14,708 nt of DNA from Thermodesulfobacteriota bacterium. Its GTDB lineage: Bacteria > Desulfobacterota > DSM-4660 > Desulfatiglandales > HGW-15. Under the pieces are notes generated by a model, which worked only from the letters and a program-made list of their open reading frames with translations, was not told the origin of the DNA and did not search any database. The position numbers were made by a program, and so were the translations under genes. Location of the stretch: assembly GCA_025454125.1 (NCBI GenBank), contig JALOPA010000004.1:1-14708 (forward strand). Reading direction: 5' to 3'. Positions 5,881 through 13,316 of this stretch are shown here, in pieces (the first letter of the stretch is position 1; each line of letters begins with the position of its first letter).

Positions 5881-7091
5881 ACGATCTGAGACAGAGAGCG
5901 GCAAGAGCCATCGACAAGAAAGCGGCTTTCGGGCCTGATGTGGATTTGAACCAATTTGATCCGGCGCCGGTGCCCCACACGTACCTGGCGGACGAGGACA
6001 TGTGCGAGCTTCCGCCTGAAGAGCAGAAACGGCTTATCATGGCCGGACTGGACGTGACCCAGAAGGACCGGAGCGGCACTTTTTTTCAGAAAGACACGTC
6101 GGTGATTCACTGCCACAGTCAGCAGCAGGGCATTGAAGTGATGCCCATCCGCAAGGCCCTGGAGCAGGAGTGGATCAAGGATTACTACTGGAAGCTTGCC
6201 GCTGTCGATGCAGACAAGTTCACCGCTGCCGCGGAACTGGGACTTCATGACGGATACATGATCCGCGCCCTGCCGGGGAGCAAATCGATCTACCCGGTAC
6301 AGGCTTGCCTCTATTTGGACAAGGAAGGGCTCCAGCAGAACGTGCACAATATTATCATCGCAGAGGAAGGCTCGGAGCTCCACATCATCACGGGCTGTTC
6401 CACGTCCCCTCACATGAAAAAAGGGATACACGTGGGGATCTCCGAGTTTTTCATCAAGAAGAACGCCAAGCTCAGCTTCACCATGATTCACAATTGGGCT
6501 GAAGACATGGTGGTCCGGCCCCGGTCCGTCGCTCAGGTGGAAGAAGGCGGGCTGTTCCTCAACAACTACATCTGCATGAAGCCGACGAAGTCCCTGCAGA
6601 TGTACCCGACCACGCACCTGATCGGAAGAGATGCGGTGGCGCGCTTTTACAGCATTATCGTGGGAAGCCCGGGATGCGAGCATGACCTGGGAGGCAGGAT
6701 CTTTCTGAAGAACCCCGGGAACAAGGCGGAGATCGTGGCGCGCACCATCAGCAACGGCGGGAGGATTATCGCGCGGGGGCATCTCATCGGAGAGGTCGCC
6801 GACATCAAGGCTCACCTGGAGTGCAAGGGGCTGCTGTTGAAGGGCGGGCTGATCCACGCAATCCCGGAGCTGGAAGGCCATGTGGACGGGGTTGAAATGT
6901 CCCACGAGGCGGCGGTTGGAAAGATCGCCCAGGAGGAGATTTCCTATCTCATGTCCCGGGGGCTGAGCGAGGAAGAGGCCACCTCCACCATCGTCCGCGG
7001 TTTTCTGAATGTGGACATCCCCGGGCTTCCCCCGCAGTTGCGGGCCGAGATCGACAGGGCGATCGAAGAGAGCGACAAGGATGTGATGTAG
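5868..7091 (+). CDS. sufB: SufB/SufD-family Fe-S scaffold protein (SmsB type)
   Basis: 407-residue scaffold of the SufB/SufD family, with the right-handed beta-helix core expected from about residue 135 to 345. The C-terminal landmark region is HLECKGLLLKG followed by PELEGHVDGVEMSHEAAVGKI. C319 aligns by eye with the catalytic cysteine of E. coli SufB (C405) and H346 with the conserved SufB/SufD histidine. The C-terminal RGLSEEEATSTIVRGFL helix is the SufC-binding type. It is shorter than E. coli SufB (about 495 residues) because the N-terminal part is reduced. The start at 5868 (ATG, GGAG 8 nt upstream, inside sufC) is preferred to GTG at 5859. A lone SufB homologue paired with SufC is what has been named SMS (SUF-like minimal system), in which a SmsC2B2 complex is proposed. 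Assignment as B-like rather than D-like rests on C319. Confidence 0.9.
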   Translation: MHGVDDLRQRAARAIDKKAAFGPDVDLNQFDPAPVPHTYLADEDMCELPPEEQKRLIMAGLDVTQKDRSGTFFQKDTSVIHCHSQQQGIEVMPIRKALEQEWIKDYYWKLAAVDADKFTAAAELGLHDGYMIRALPGSKSIYPVQACLYLDKEGLQQNVHNIIIAEEGSELHIITGCSTSPHMKKGIHVGISEFFIKKNAKLSFTMIHNWAEDMVVRPRSVAQVEEGGLFLNNYICMKPTKSLQMYPTTHLIGRDAVARFYSIIVGSPGCEHDLGGRIFLKNPGNKAEIVARTISNGGRIIARGHLIGEVADIKAHLECKGLLLKGGLIHAIPELEGHVDGVEMSHEAAVGKIAQEEISYLMSRGLSEEEATSTIVRGFLNVDIPGLPPQLRAEIDRAIEESDKDVM

Positions 7092-7191
7092 CGATTTGCC
7101 CCTGGGGCACCTGCACCTGGGGAACAGGGGGTCAGAAGAGATCTCCAGTGGGAGAGACGTAACTTAATTCAGGGAAAGAGAGGAAAATCCT

Positions 7192-8175
7192 ATGGGACGA
7201 GTCTTTAGAGTGCTTTTGGTTGGAGCGATCGTTTTGTCGCTGGCCTCCATGGCCGAGGCAAAGACCATCACGATCAAGGCGGTCACGGCGTGGCCCAAGT
7301 CTGTTTGGGAAGTCGGGAACTTCATGAAATTTCAGGACATCGTCAAGGAGCGGGTGGCGCAGAAATACCCCGGCCAGCTCGAGATCCAGTATGCCGGCGG
7401 ACCTGAAGTCATCCCCAATCAGGAGCAGGTGGAAGCCGCCCGGATGGGCGTGGTGGACATGGTCTTCACGACGGACGGATACTATGTGTCGGCGGTACCG
7501 GAGGTCAATGCTCTGAGCGTGTCCATGCTCGACGGGTGGGAAGAGCGTGCCAAGGGCGTGAACGCCTTCCTGGACAAGATCCACCAGGAGAAGGTCGGCT
7601 GCGTCTATCTTGGACGGCTGGGTCACAACCTTCCTTTCACGATCTACCTCACGAAGCCCGTGAAGGGCCTCGACGACCTGAAGGGACTGAAGATCCGGTG
7701 CAGCCCGACCCTCGTCGGCTTTCTGAAGAAAATCGGGGCCAATCCGGTCGTTATTGCCCCTCCGGAGGTCTACACCGCCCTGGAACGAGGTGTGGTGGAC
7801 GGCTATACGTGGCCTGCAGGCCTGATCAAGGATTGGGGATGGGAAAAGGTCACGAAGTGTGTCGTTCAACCGGGCGTTTACAACGGCGCCAACGTGGTGG
7901 TCATGAACAAGAAAAAGTGGGATGAGATTCCCGCGGACCTCCAGAAGCTTCTGATCGAGGCGGAAGACGAGGCAGCGCGCTTTGCCAAGCAGCGCGCTCT
8001 TGATTTGATCAAGAATGAAAAGGAGGCTCTCGATAAGATGGGGGTGCCGTATGTCCAGCTTCCGCCTGATGAGGCGAAGAAACTGGTCGATGCGGCCTAC
8101 TCGGCCCTGTGGGATGTCATTCTGGAAAAGTCGCCCGTAAACGGCCCCAAGCTGAAGGAGATGGTGACCAAGTAG
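7192..8175 (+). CDS. dctP: TRAP transporter solute-binding protein, DctP family
   Basis: 327-residue periplasmic receptor of a tripartite ATP-independent transporter. The N-terminus is a Sec signal peptide: MGRVFRVLL, a hydrophobic core, and a likely cut after SMAEA (residue 23). The mature protein starts KTITIKAVTAWP. Family marks are LKGLKIRC (163-170), whose arginine R169 matches the residue that clamps the substrate carboxylate in DctP receptors, and ALERGVVDGY (196-205) with TWPAG after it. The ligand is probably a carboxylate but cannot be named. The start is ATG with GAGAGGA upstream. It precedes dctQ by 262 nt, a gap that holds a strong hairpin and a MITE-like element, so receptor and permease genes may be expressed at different levels. 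Confidence 0.93.
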   Translation: MGRVFRVLLVGAIVLSLASMAEAKTITIKAVTAWPKSVWEVGNFMKFQDIVKERVAQKYPGQLEIQYAGGPEVIPNQEQVEAARMGVVDMVFTTDGYYVSAVPEVNALSVSMLDGWEERAKGVNAFLDKIHQEKVGCVYLGRLGHNLPFTIYLTKPVKGLDDLKGLKIRCSPTLVGFLKKIGANPVVIAPPEVYTALERGVVDGYTWPAGLIKDWGWEKVTKCVVQPGVYNGANVVVMNKKKWDEIPADLQKLLIEAEDEAARFAKQRALDLIKNEKEALDKMGVPYVQLPPDEAKKLVDAAYSALWDVILEKSPVNGPKLKEMVTK

Positions 8176-8215
8176 GCTATCGGTTTTAGATCGAAGGTCC
8201 AAGCCAGCCTAGCCG

Positions 8216-8235
8216 CTGGCCGCTGAGGCGGCCAG
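8216..8235 (+). terminator. Strong hairpin after dctP (terminator or mRNA-processing hairpin)
   Basis: CTGGCCGC-TGAG-GCGGCCAG is a perfect 8-bp stem with a 4-nt loop, 40 nt after the dctP stop, followed by only TTTGAT, so a weak intrinsic terminator. An alternative stem, GCCAGC (8203-8208) with GCTGGC (8215-8220), shares bases with it and is mutually exclusive. Such a structure could hold down dctQM relative to dctP or stabilise the dctP transcript. Confidence 0.45.
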
Positions 8236-8254
8236 TTTGATCGAATAAGAAACG

Positions 8255-8378
8255 GATGGCTTCGAAAGAAGCCCCCGAGGTCGTCACTCCCGCGAATGAA
8301 GCCTGTCCCCGCGCAGGCGGGGAGCGGGAGTCCAGAGCACTGAGGAAAGGCTGGATTCCCGCCTCCGCGGGAATGACA
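8255..8378. repeat. MITE-like element, family GTCAYTCC, copy B
   Basis: The left arm at 8255-8273 (GATGGCTTCGAAAGAAGCC) matches the left arm of copy A at 15 of 19 positions and the inverted right arm of copy C at 17 of 19. The inner hairpins are ACTCCCGC (8286-8293) with GCGGGAGT (8324-8331), and ATTCCCGC-CTCC-GCGGGAAT (8355-8374). The first hairpin's loop is 30 nt here but only 4 nt (GAAG) in copy C; the extra sequence is itself a perfect palindrome, TCCCCGC-GCAG-GCGGGGA (8306-8323). The right outer arm is not recognisable. The element separates dctP from dctQ. Confidence 0.75.
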
Positions 8379-8437
8379 GATCAAGAGCCTTGTGACACTC
8401 AAGAGGCTCCAAGTTTCATACAAGAGGAGGAGGACTC

Positions 8438-9004
8438 TTGCTGAGCAGGTTTCTGGACAGGATATTGACGGGGATGGCCGTGCTGGCAGGCCTCTTCCTC
8501 CTCTTCATCACCTTCTCCATCAGCTACGGAATATTCACGCGCGCCCTGAACCTGCCAAGCCCGGTCTGGACGATCCAGTTCAACGAATACTCGCTGCTCT
8601 GGATGACGTTCCTGGGATCGGCGTGGGCGCTCAGCAGGCGAAAGCACGTGGCTGTGGATATCCTCACCTCCCGTCTGGGGCCTGAGAGCAAAAGAATCGC
8701 GGAGGTTGCCCACAGCCTGGTGGGGATGGTTTTGTGCGGGGTCCTCTGCTGGTACAGTGCTCTCATGACCCTGAATTTCTTTCAACGCGGGGTCACGGAT
8801 GTCCAGGCTGTGGACATGCCGAAGTCTCTCATCCTCCTCGTCATTCCTGCCGGGTTCCTTGTCCTCACCGCTCAGTTTCTGCGAAACCTGACGGCCTCTT
8901 TGGGTAGAAAAAAGTCTGATGCGCAAAGGGCCGAGCGGCAGGAGCCTGCGTCTGATTCGACGATCGGATCGCCGGAAGCGACTGCCGAAGGGAGGAAGGG
9001 CTGA
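8438..9004 (+). CDS. dctQ: TRAP transporter small permease, DctQ family
   Basis: 188-residue inner-membrane protein with four predicted hydrophobic helices at about 12-33, 50-66, 90-113 and 130-148, the usual DctQ layout. WTIQFNEYSLLWMTFLGSAWALSRRKHVAVDIL (45-77) is the typical conserved region, with a glutamate in helix 2 and the R-x-x-H-V-x-V-D motif. The tail after residue 155 is polar and low in complexity. The start is TTG at 8438, supported by AGGAGGAGG with 4-7 nt spacing and by the lack of any better in-frame start. Only 2 nt separate its TGA from the dctM ATG. DctQ forms the membrane domain with DctM and is needed for transport, although it is not itself the channel. Confidence 0.92.
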   Translation: MLSRFLDRILTGMAVLAGLFLLFITFSISYGIFTRALNLPSPVWTIQFNEYSLLWMTFLGSAWALSRRKHVAVDILTSRLGPESKRIAEVAHSLVGMVLCGVLCWYSALMTLNFFQRGVTDVQAVDMPKSLILLVIPAGFLVLTAQFLRNLTASLGRKKSDAQRAERQEPASDSTIGSPEATAEGRKG

Positions 9005-9006
9005 TC

Positions 9007-10317
9007 ATGGAATGGTGGGGCGTTCTCAGTCTGTTCATCCTCGGGCTGCTCATCGTGCTGGCCTCGGGCTTTCCCATCGCCTTCGGCTTCCTCCTGATCA
9101 ACCTCGTGGGAATCCTCGTCTTCATGGGGCCCATGGGGCTCCAGCAAATGACGCTCCAGATCTTTTCCTCCCTCTCCACGTTCGCCCTGACCCCCATCCC
9201 CCTGTTCATCCTCATGGGTGAGCTGATGTTTCACTCGGGCATCGCCAACAACACGATCGATGTGGTCGACAAATGGCTGGGCCGTATCCCAGGCCGTTTG
9301 AGCCTGCTGGCCGCAGGCACGGGAGTGCTCTTTGCCGCCCTGAGCGGATCCACCCTGGCCAACACGGCCATGCTGGGAACCGTGCTCCTCCCGGAAATGC
9401 GTCGGAGGGGGTACAAGTCGTCCATGTCCGTAGGCCCTATCATCGGGGTCGGGGGCCTGGCCATGCTCATACCGCCCTCTTCGCTCGCTGTCGTGCTGGC
9501 GAGCATCGGACACATCTCCGTAAGTAAGATTCTGGTCGGTGGGGTCATTCCGGGGCTGCTCCTGGGCGCTTTGACCGCCGCCTACGTGATCGTGCGATGC
9601 TGGCTGGACCCTAGCGTTGCCCCCGGCTACGAGGTGGAGCGGACGAGCTTTCTCCAAAAAGTCATAGGAACGATCAAGTATGTGCTCCCTCTGGGGTTCA
9701 TCATCTTTATGGTTCTGGGGCTCATGCTTCTCGGAATCGCGACGCCCACGGAGGCCGCTTCCACCGGAGCTCTCGCAACGATCCTGGTCACGGCGGTTTA
9801 CGGGCGACTGAACTGGAAAATGATCAAGGCCTCCCTCGTCGGGACCCTGGACATTTCGATCATGGTCTTCATGATCATTGCCGGCTCCAACACCTTCAGC
9901 AGCCTGCTGGCGTTCACGGGCGCCACCCGGGGGCTTCTGGGCGTTGTGGAAAACCTGAACGTGGCGCCGCTGATCGTCCTGATCGGGATGCAGCTCGTCG
10001 TGTTCGTGATGGGAACCTTCATGGAAACCATTTCCATCATGATGATCTGCATGCCCATCTTCATGCCCATCGTGAAGATGCTGGGTTTTGATCCCGTGTG
10101 GTTCGGGGTCCTCATGCTCGTTAACTTTGAAACCGGCTTCATCACCCCTCCTTTCGGCATGCTGTTGTTTGTCATGAAGGGGGTGGCCCCTGACTTGTCC
10201 ATCAAGGAGATCTGCTACGCTGCCGCACCTTTCATCCTGATCGAAATCTTCGTCATGGCTATGATCATTGTCTGGCCGGAGCTCGTCCTGTGGCTGCCGA
10301 ATCTTGTCAAGGGGTGA
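9007..10317 (+). CDS. dctM: TRAP transporter large permease, DctM family
   Basis: 436-residue, very hydrophobic inner-membrane protein with about a dozen membrane segments, full length for DctM. The typical signatures are the ALSGSTLANTAMLGTVLLPE region (111-130) with the following MRRRGY, LAMLIPPSSLAVV (151-163) and, near the C-terminus, a TPPFGMLLF segment within FETGFITPPFG. It forms the sodium-driven elevator channel that accepts solute from the DctP receptor. It is translationally linked to dctQ (2-nt gap; GGGAGGAAGGG within the dctQ end serves as the ribosome site). No regulator gene is linked, so the substrate stays open. Confidence 0.95.
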   Translation: MEWWGVLSLFILGLLIVLASGFPIAFGFLLINLVGILVFMGPMGLQQMTLQIFSSLSTFALTPIPLFILMGELMFHSGIANNTIDVVDKWLGRIPGRLSLLAAGTGVLFAALSGSTLANTAMLGTVLLPEMRRRGYKSSMSVGPIIGVGGLAMLIPPSSLAVVLASIGHISVSKILVGGVIPGLLLGALTAAYVIVRCWLDPSVAPGYEVERTSFLQKVIGTIKYVLPLGFIIFMVLGLMLLGIATPTEAASTGALATILVTAVYGRLNWKMIKASLVGTLDISIMVFMIIAGSNTFSSLLAFTGATRGLLGVVENLNVAPLIVLIGMQLVVFVMGTFMETISIMMICMPIFMPIVKMLGFDPVWFGVLMLVNFETGFITPPFGMLLFVMKGVAPDLSIKEICYAAAPFILIEIFVMAMIIVWPELVLWLPNLVKG

Positions 10318-10352
10318 GAGCTCGGGAAAGCGGACAAGGGACAAGGCGGGAG

Positions 10353-10373
10353 GAGACAAAATTTCGTTGTCTC
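10353..10373 (+). terminator. Weak hairpin after dctM
   Basis: GAGACAA-AATTTCG-TTGTCTC has a 7-bp stem and a 7-nt loop, 36 nt after the dctM stop, with no T-run. It is possibly a 3'-end stabilising or weak terminating structure. The remainder of 10374-10494 shows no gene or recognisable signal. Confidence 0.3.
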
Positions 10374-10494
10374 ATGACTGCCGGTGTGCTAAAAAAAACG
10401 CTAAGGTTCAAAAGGGCTTACATGGGCGTGACTGAAGATGTCACAACTGAAGCAGGACCTTGGGCAGGACTGAGGCCTTTTCCGGGGTGACTCT

Positions 10495-10548
10495 GGTGGC
10501 ACGGACAAACTTTTATCCGCCTCCGGCGGAGTGTTTGCCCGTGCCACC
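10495..10548. repeat. Long hairpin with a micro-palindrome in its loop
   Basis: The outer arms 10495-10510 and 10533-10548 pair at 15 of 16 positions (GGTGGCACGGACAAAC against GTTTGCCCGTGCCACC). The 22-nt loop contains TCCGCC-TCC-GGCGGA (10516-10530), on the minus strand TCCGCCGGAGGCGGATAAAA, the same unit that occurs at 13297-13316. The region 10549-10635 up to ilvE has no clear promoter that I can defend. Confidence 0.8.
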
Positions 10549-10635
10549 TGTCCAGATCAGCCGGTCCCATGCAAGCACTCTTGAACGCTACTGAAAACTT
10601 CGATCACTTGCCGTAAACAGGGAGGAAGAGGAATC

Positions 10636-11709
10636 ATGGAAATCAAGATCCTATCTGCCGGGCCGGAGCAGATGAAGAAAAAGCCGACCGATGAATCGAA
10701 TCTGGGGTTCGGGGACATTGTGACGGATCACATGTTCCTCATGGATTTTCAGGAAGGCAAGGGGTGGGTCAACCCCCGCATCGAGCCCTACCACAGCCTT
10801 GCCCTTGATCCGGCAGCCATGGTTCTTCACTACGGCCAGGAGGTCTTTGAGGGATTGAAGGCTTACCGGGGAAAGGACGACGGCGTTTACCTTTTCAGGG
10901 CGAGAGACAATTTCGTGCGGCTCAATCGCTCCGCGGTTCGCGTTTGCATGCCCGAGGTGGATGTGGATTTCACGATGGAGGCCCTGAAAAAGCTCGTCCT
11001 CCTGGACAAAGACTGGATCCCTCGAAGCCCGGGAACGTCGCTTTACATCCGGCCCACGATGATCGCCACAGAGCCTCACCTGGGAGTTCGGCCTGCCAAG
11101 GCGTACCTCTTCTACATCATCATCGGACCTGTGGGGGCCTATTACAAAGAGGGCCTCAACCCGGTAAAGATCTGGGTGGAAGACAAGTATGTGAGAGCCG
11201 CAGTGGGCGGATTGGGTGAGGCCAAGACTGTCGCCAATTACGCGGCCAGCCTTCTGGCGGCAGAGGAAGCCAAGAAGAAGGGTTTCACCCAGGTGCTGTG
11301 GCTGGATGCGGCCCAGAGGAAGTTCGTGGAAGAGGTGGGGACCATGAACATGTTCTTCGTCATCGACGATGAAGTCATCACCGCGCCTCTCGGCGGCAGC
11401 ATCCTCCCCGGTGTGACCCGCGCATCGGTGATTCACATGGTGAAGGACTGGGGCATGAAGATGTCGGAGCGTTTTCTGGCCATTGATGAAGTGATCGCCG
11501 CAGCGAAAAATGGAAGACTCAAAGAGGCCTTCGGAACAGGAACCGCTGCCGTCATTTCGCCCGTGGGCCAGATCACCTACAAGGGAAAGGACTATGTCGT
11601 GGCAGGAGGGAAGATGGGCGCCCTCTCCCAGAAGCTTTACAATGAAATCGTGGCCATCCAGTACGCAGAAAAGAAAGATCCCTATGGATGGAGGATGAAG
11701 ATAGGATAA
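10636..11709 (+). CDS. ilvE: Branched-chain amino acid aminotransferase
   Basis: 357-residue PLP enzyme of fold type IV, length and order matching the long (eukaryote-like) IlvE group. It interconverts leucine, isoleucine and valine with their 2-oxo acids using glutamate/2-oxoglutarate. Visible are GQEVFEGLKAYRG (67-79), LNRSA (96-100), SLYIRPTMIATEP (135-147), K197 in GGLGEAKTVANYAASL as the Schiff-base lysine (matching human K202), EEVGTMN (232-238) and ILPGVTR (256-262). The GNY of most relatives is ANY here. GGGAGG and AGAGG lie before the ATG at 10636. It stands alone between two repeat-rich gaps. Such enzymes can also transaminate 2-oxo-4-methylthiobutanoate to methionine, which fits the neighbouring mtnA (inference). 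Confidence 0.94.
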   Translation: MEIKILSAGPEQMKKKPTDESNLGFGDIVTDHMFLMDFQEGKGWVNPRIEPYHSLALDPAAMVLHYGQEVFEGLKAYRGKDDGVYLFRARDNFVRLNRSAVRVCMPEVDVDFTMEALKKLVLLDKDWIPRSPGTSLYIRPTMIATEPHLGVRPAKAYLFYIIIGPVGAYYKEGLNPVKIWVEDKYVRAAVGGLGEAKTVANYAASLLAAEEAKKKGFTQVLWLDAAQRKFVEEVGTMNMFFVIDDEVITAPLGGSILPGVTRASVIHMVKDWGMKMSERFLAIDEVIAAAKNGRLKEAFGTGTAAVISPVGQITYKGKDYVVAGGKMGALSQKLYNEIVAIQYAEKKDPYGWRMKIG

Positions 11710-11713
11710 GAAA

Positions 11714-11889
11714 GTGCAAGGTGCACGGTACAGGGTGCACGGGGAAGAACAAGAAGAAGGTGCACGGTTCACGGAGAAAGACAGAAGAAAAGACGGTGCA
11801 AGGGAAAAAATAAGAGAAGAAAAGTGCACGGCGCACGGCGCGGGCCCCGGAGATTTTCACCGTGGACCTTGTACCTTGCGCCGTGTACC
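11714..11889. repeat. GTGCACGG simple-repeat block with inverted arm
   Basis: GTGCACGG occurs exactly at 11721-11728, 11735-11742, 11760-11767 and 11824-11831, with degenerate copies between, in a purine-rich background. At 11860-11889 the opposite-strand equivalents follow (CCGTGGAC, CCTTGTAC, CCTTGCGC, CCGTGTAC), so the block can fold back. It begins 5 nt after the ilvE stop and has no coding content. Confidence 0.65.
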
Positions 11890-11928
11890 ATTTTGCCGAC
11901 GGAATCACCATTGGTGCCCTCGCAGAAA

Positions 11929-11964
11929 TTGCGTTCACCCTTCGATACCTCAGGGCGAACGCAA
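11929..11964. repeat. Short palindromic element (TTGCGTTC ... GAACGCAA)
   Basis: TTGCGTTC-A-CCCT (11929-11941) pairs with AGGG-C-GAACGCAA (11952-11964) around TCGATACCTC. It is of the widespread 'CCTTCGATACCTCAGGGCGAAC' intergenic type and sits directly upstream of MITE copy C. Confidence 0.6.
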
Positions 11965-11988
11965 TCGAGCGTCCATGAGTACTCGGGG

Positions 11989-12096
11989 CGTCACTCCCGC
12001 GAAGGCGGGAGTCCAGCAACGTTTTTAAAGACTGGATTCCCGCCTCCGCGGGAATGACAGAAAAAAGCGTTTTCGGACTTCTTACGAAGCCATCAA
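11989..12096. repeat. MITE-like element, family GTCAYTCC, copy C
   Basis: The inner hairpins are ACTCCCGC-GAAG-GCGGGAGT (11993-12012) and ATTCCCGC-CTCC-GCGGGAAT (12036-12055), both perfect, followed by TGACA. The outer right arm is at 12076-12096; its inverted complement matches the left arm of copy B at 17 of 19 positions. The left outer arm is absent, replaced by another palindrome. The remaining bases up to mtnA contain only its ribosome site. Confidence 0.75.
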
Positions 12097-12142
12097 TGTT
12101 TGAAGAAGAGAAAAATCCTTTTTGACATAGAAGAGGGACTCC

Positions 12143-13180
12143 ATGTTGCCAACCATTGAATGGAAGGGCAAAACCATCCGCATGATCGACCAGAGACGGC
12201 TCCCGGCCAAGGTCGAGTGGGTCCGATGCAAGAATGATCAGGAGGTGATCAAGGCCATCCGGGAAATGGTGATCCGGGGAGCGCCCGCCATTGGCGTGGC
12301 CGCAGCCATGGGGCTTTCGCTGGGTTCGGAAGCCATCCGGGCGGACACCTACAATGCCTTTGAGCGTCGATTCAGAATGATGGCGGACCGGATGGTGAAA
12401 GCCAGGCCCACGGCCGTGAATCTGCGGTGGGCCGTGGAACGCATGCTCCTCTTGGTGCAACAGATGGCGGGCACGGATCCGGAGGAAATCCGGATCGCCC
12501 TCAGGGAAGAGTCGGAGAAGATCCTTGCGGAAGACATAGAGATCAACCGGAAGATCGGAGAGCACGGCAACAAGATCGTTCCCCGAAAAGCGGTGATTCT
12601 GACTCACTGCAATGCAGGCTCCCTGGCCACGGGAGGCTACGGGACAGCCCTGGGGGTCATCCGGGCGGCCCACGAAGCAGGAAAGCGAATCGAAGTCATC
12701 GCCGATGAAACAAGGCCGTGGCTGCAAGGTCTTCGGCTCACGGCCTTCGAGCTCATGGAGGACGGGATCCCTGTGACCGTGATTGCCGACAATGCGGCAG
12801 GCTCCTTGATGCGCCGAGGCAAAGTGGACCTCGTGATCACCGGTGCGGACCGGATTGCGGCCAATGGAGACGTGGCAAACAAGATCGGCACCTATCAGGT
12901 GGCTGTTCTCGCCAAGGAGAACAAGATCCCTTTTTATGTGGCCGCTCCCCTTTCCACCATTGATCTGAGAATCCAGTCGGGAGACAGGATACCGGTGGAG
13001 GAAAGGGACCCTTCGGAGGTCTCCCACTTTCGGAAGATCCCGGTAGGGCCTCGCGGGGTCAAGGCCTATAACCCGGCCTTTGACGTGACGCCTGCCAGGT
13101 ACGTGACGGGGATCATCACAGAAAAAGGGATTCTGAAAGCCCCCTACGGGAGAAAGATCCAGGGGCTGTTCACAACGTGA
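12143..13180 (+). CDS. mtnA: S-methyl-5-thioribose-1-phosphate isomerase
   Basis: 345-residue cytoplasmic enzyme of the eIF2B-related isomerase family. It converts 5-methylthioribose 1-phosphate to 5-methylthioribulose 1-phosphate in methionine salvage. Signatures are MVIRGAPAIGVAAAMG (42-57), THCNAGSLATGGYGTALG (154-171) with catalytic cysteine C156, IADETRPWLQG (186-196), GADRIAANGDVANKIGTY (234-251) with catalytic D236, and FYVAAPLSTID (264-274). These place the protein in MtnA rather than ribose-1,5-bisphosphate isomerase or eIF2B, which differ around the THCN motif. The length is normal. The ATG at 12143 has AAGAGGGA upstream. No mtnP, mtnN or later salvage gene adjoins it, but speD and a spermidine-synthase-like gene follow, so it probably handles methylthioadenosine from polyamine synthesis. 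It ends 10 nt before a dispersed repeat. Confidence 0.95.
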   Translation: MLPTIEWKGKTIRMIDQRRLPAKVEWVRCKNDQEVIKAIREMVIRGAPAIGVAAAMGLSLGSEAIRADTYNAFERRFRMMADRMVKARPTAVNLRWAVERMLLLVQQMAGTDPEEIRIALREESEKILAEDIEINRKIGEHGNKIVPRKAVILTHCNAGSLATGGYGTALGVIRAAHEAGKRIEVIADETRPWLQGLRLTAFELMEDGIPVTVIADNAAGSLMRRGKVDLVITGADRIAANGDVANKIGTYQVAVLAKENKIPFYVAAPLSTIDLRIQSGDRIPVEERDPSEVSHFRKIPVGPRGVKAYNPAFDVTPARYVTGIITEKGILKAPYGRKIQGLFTT

Positions 13181-13229
13181 GGTGACAGTCTAGCAGGCTG
13201 CTGAAAAACGCCCATCTGCTGCGTTACCC

Positions 13230-13248
13230 GGCCAGAGGCTGGCAAGCC
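13230..13248. repeat. Micro-palindrome insertion in copy 2 (GCCAG-AGG-CTGGC type)
   Basis: GGCCAGAGGCTGGCAAGCC contains GCCAG-AGG-CTGGC, a 5-bp stem with a triloop and an AAG tail. In copy 1 the flanks GTTACCC and TCATYCCTC are directly joined, so this 19-nt unit is an insertion or an exact loss in copy 1. Its stem-triloop-stem-plus-AAG layout parallels the unit at 13297-13316 but its sequence differs. Confidence 0.75.
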
Positions 13249-13296
13249 TCATCCCTCGTCACTGCGACGTACTGGAATGTACGTCTCATTCCTCGG

Positions 13297-13316
13297 TCCG
13301 CCGGAGGCGGATAAAG
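13297..13316 (+). repeat. Micro-palindrome TCCGCCGGAGGCGGATAAAG in copy 2
   Basis: This 20-nt unit is a 6-bp stem (TCCGCC/GGCGGA), a GGA loop and a TAAAG tail. In copy 1 the flanking bases (TCGG and the AATTTCGGG equivalent) are contiguous, giving a clean empty site. The same 19-nt core plus A occurs on the minus strand at 10511-10530, and a close variant at 3629-3646. Confidence 0.82.

Noticed and set aside
7099..7130. Terminator after sufB (CCCCTG ... CAGGGG)
   Set aside because: The stem is only 6 bp around a 20-nt loop of similar G/C runs and no T-run follows; too weak to call.
8872..10359. Long antisense open frames (495 aa opposite dctQM; 484 aa at 11573-13027; 373 aa at 5784-6905)
   Set aside because: They lie opposite strongly recognised genes, have skewed His/Asp/Arg- or Gly-rich composition and no family motifs; they are by-products of GC-rich coding sequence.
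3509..12096. CRISPR array
   Set aside because: The repeats are dispersed, palindromic, of different families and irregularly spaced; no cas gene is present.
12123..12128. TTGACA just upstream of mtnA as a -35 box
   Set aside because: Only 14 nt separate it from the start codon, so a -10 box would fall within the gene.
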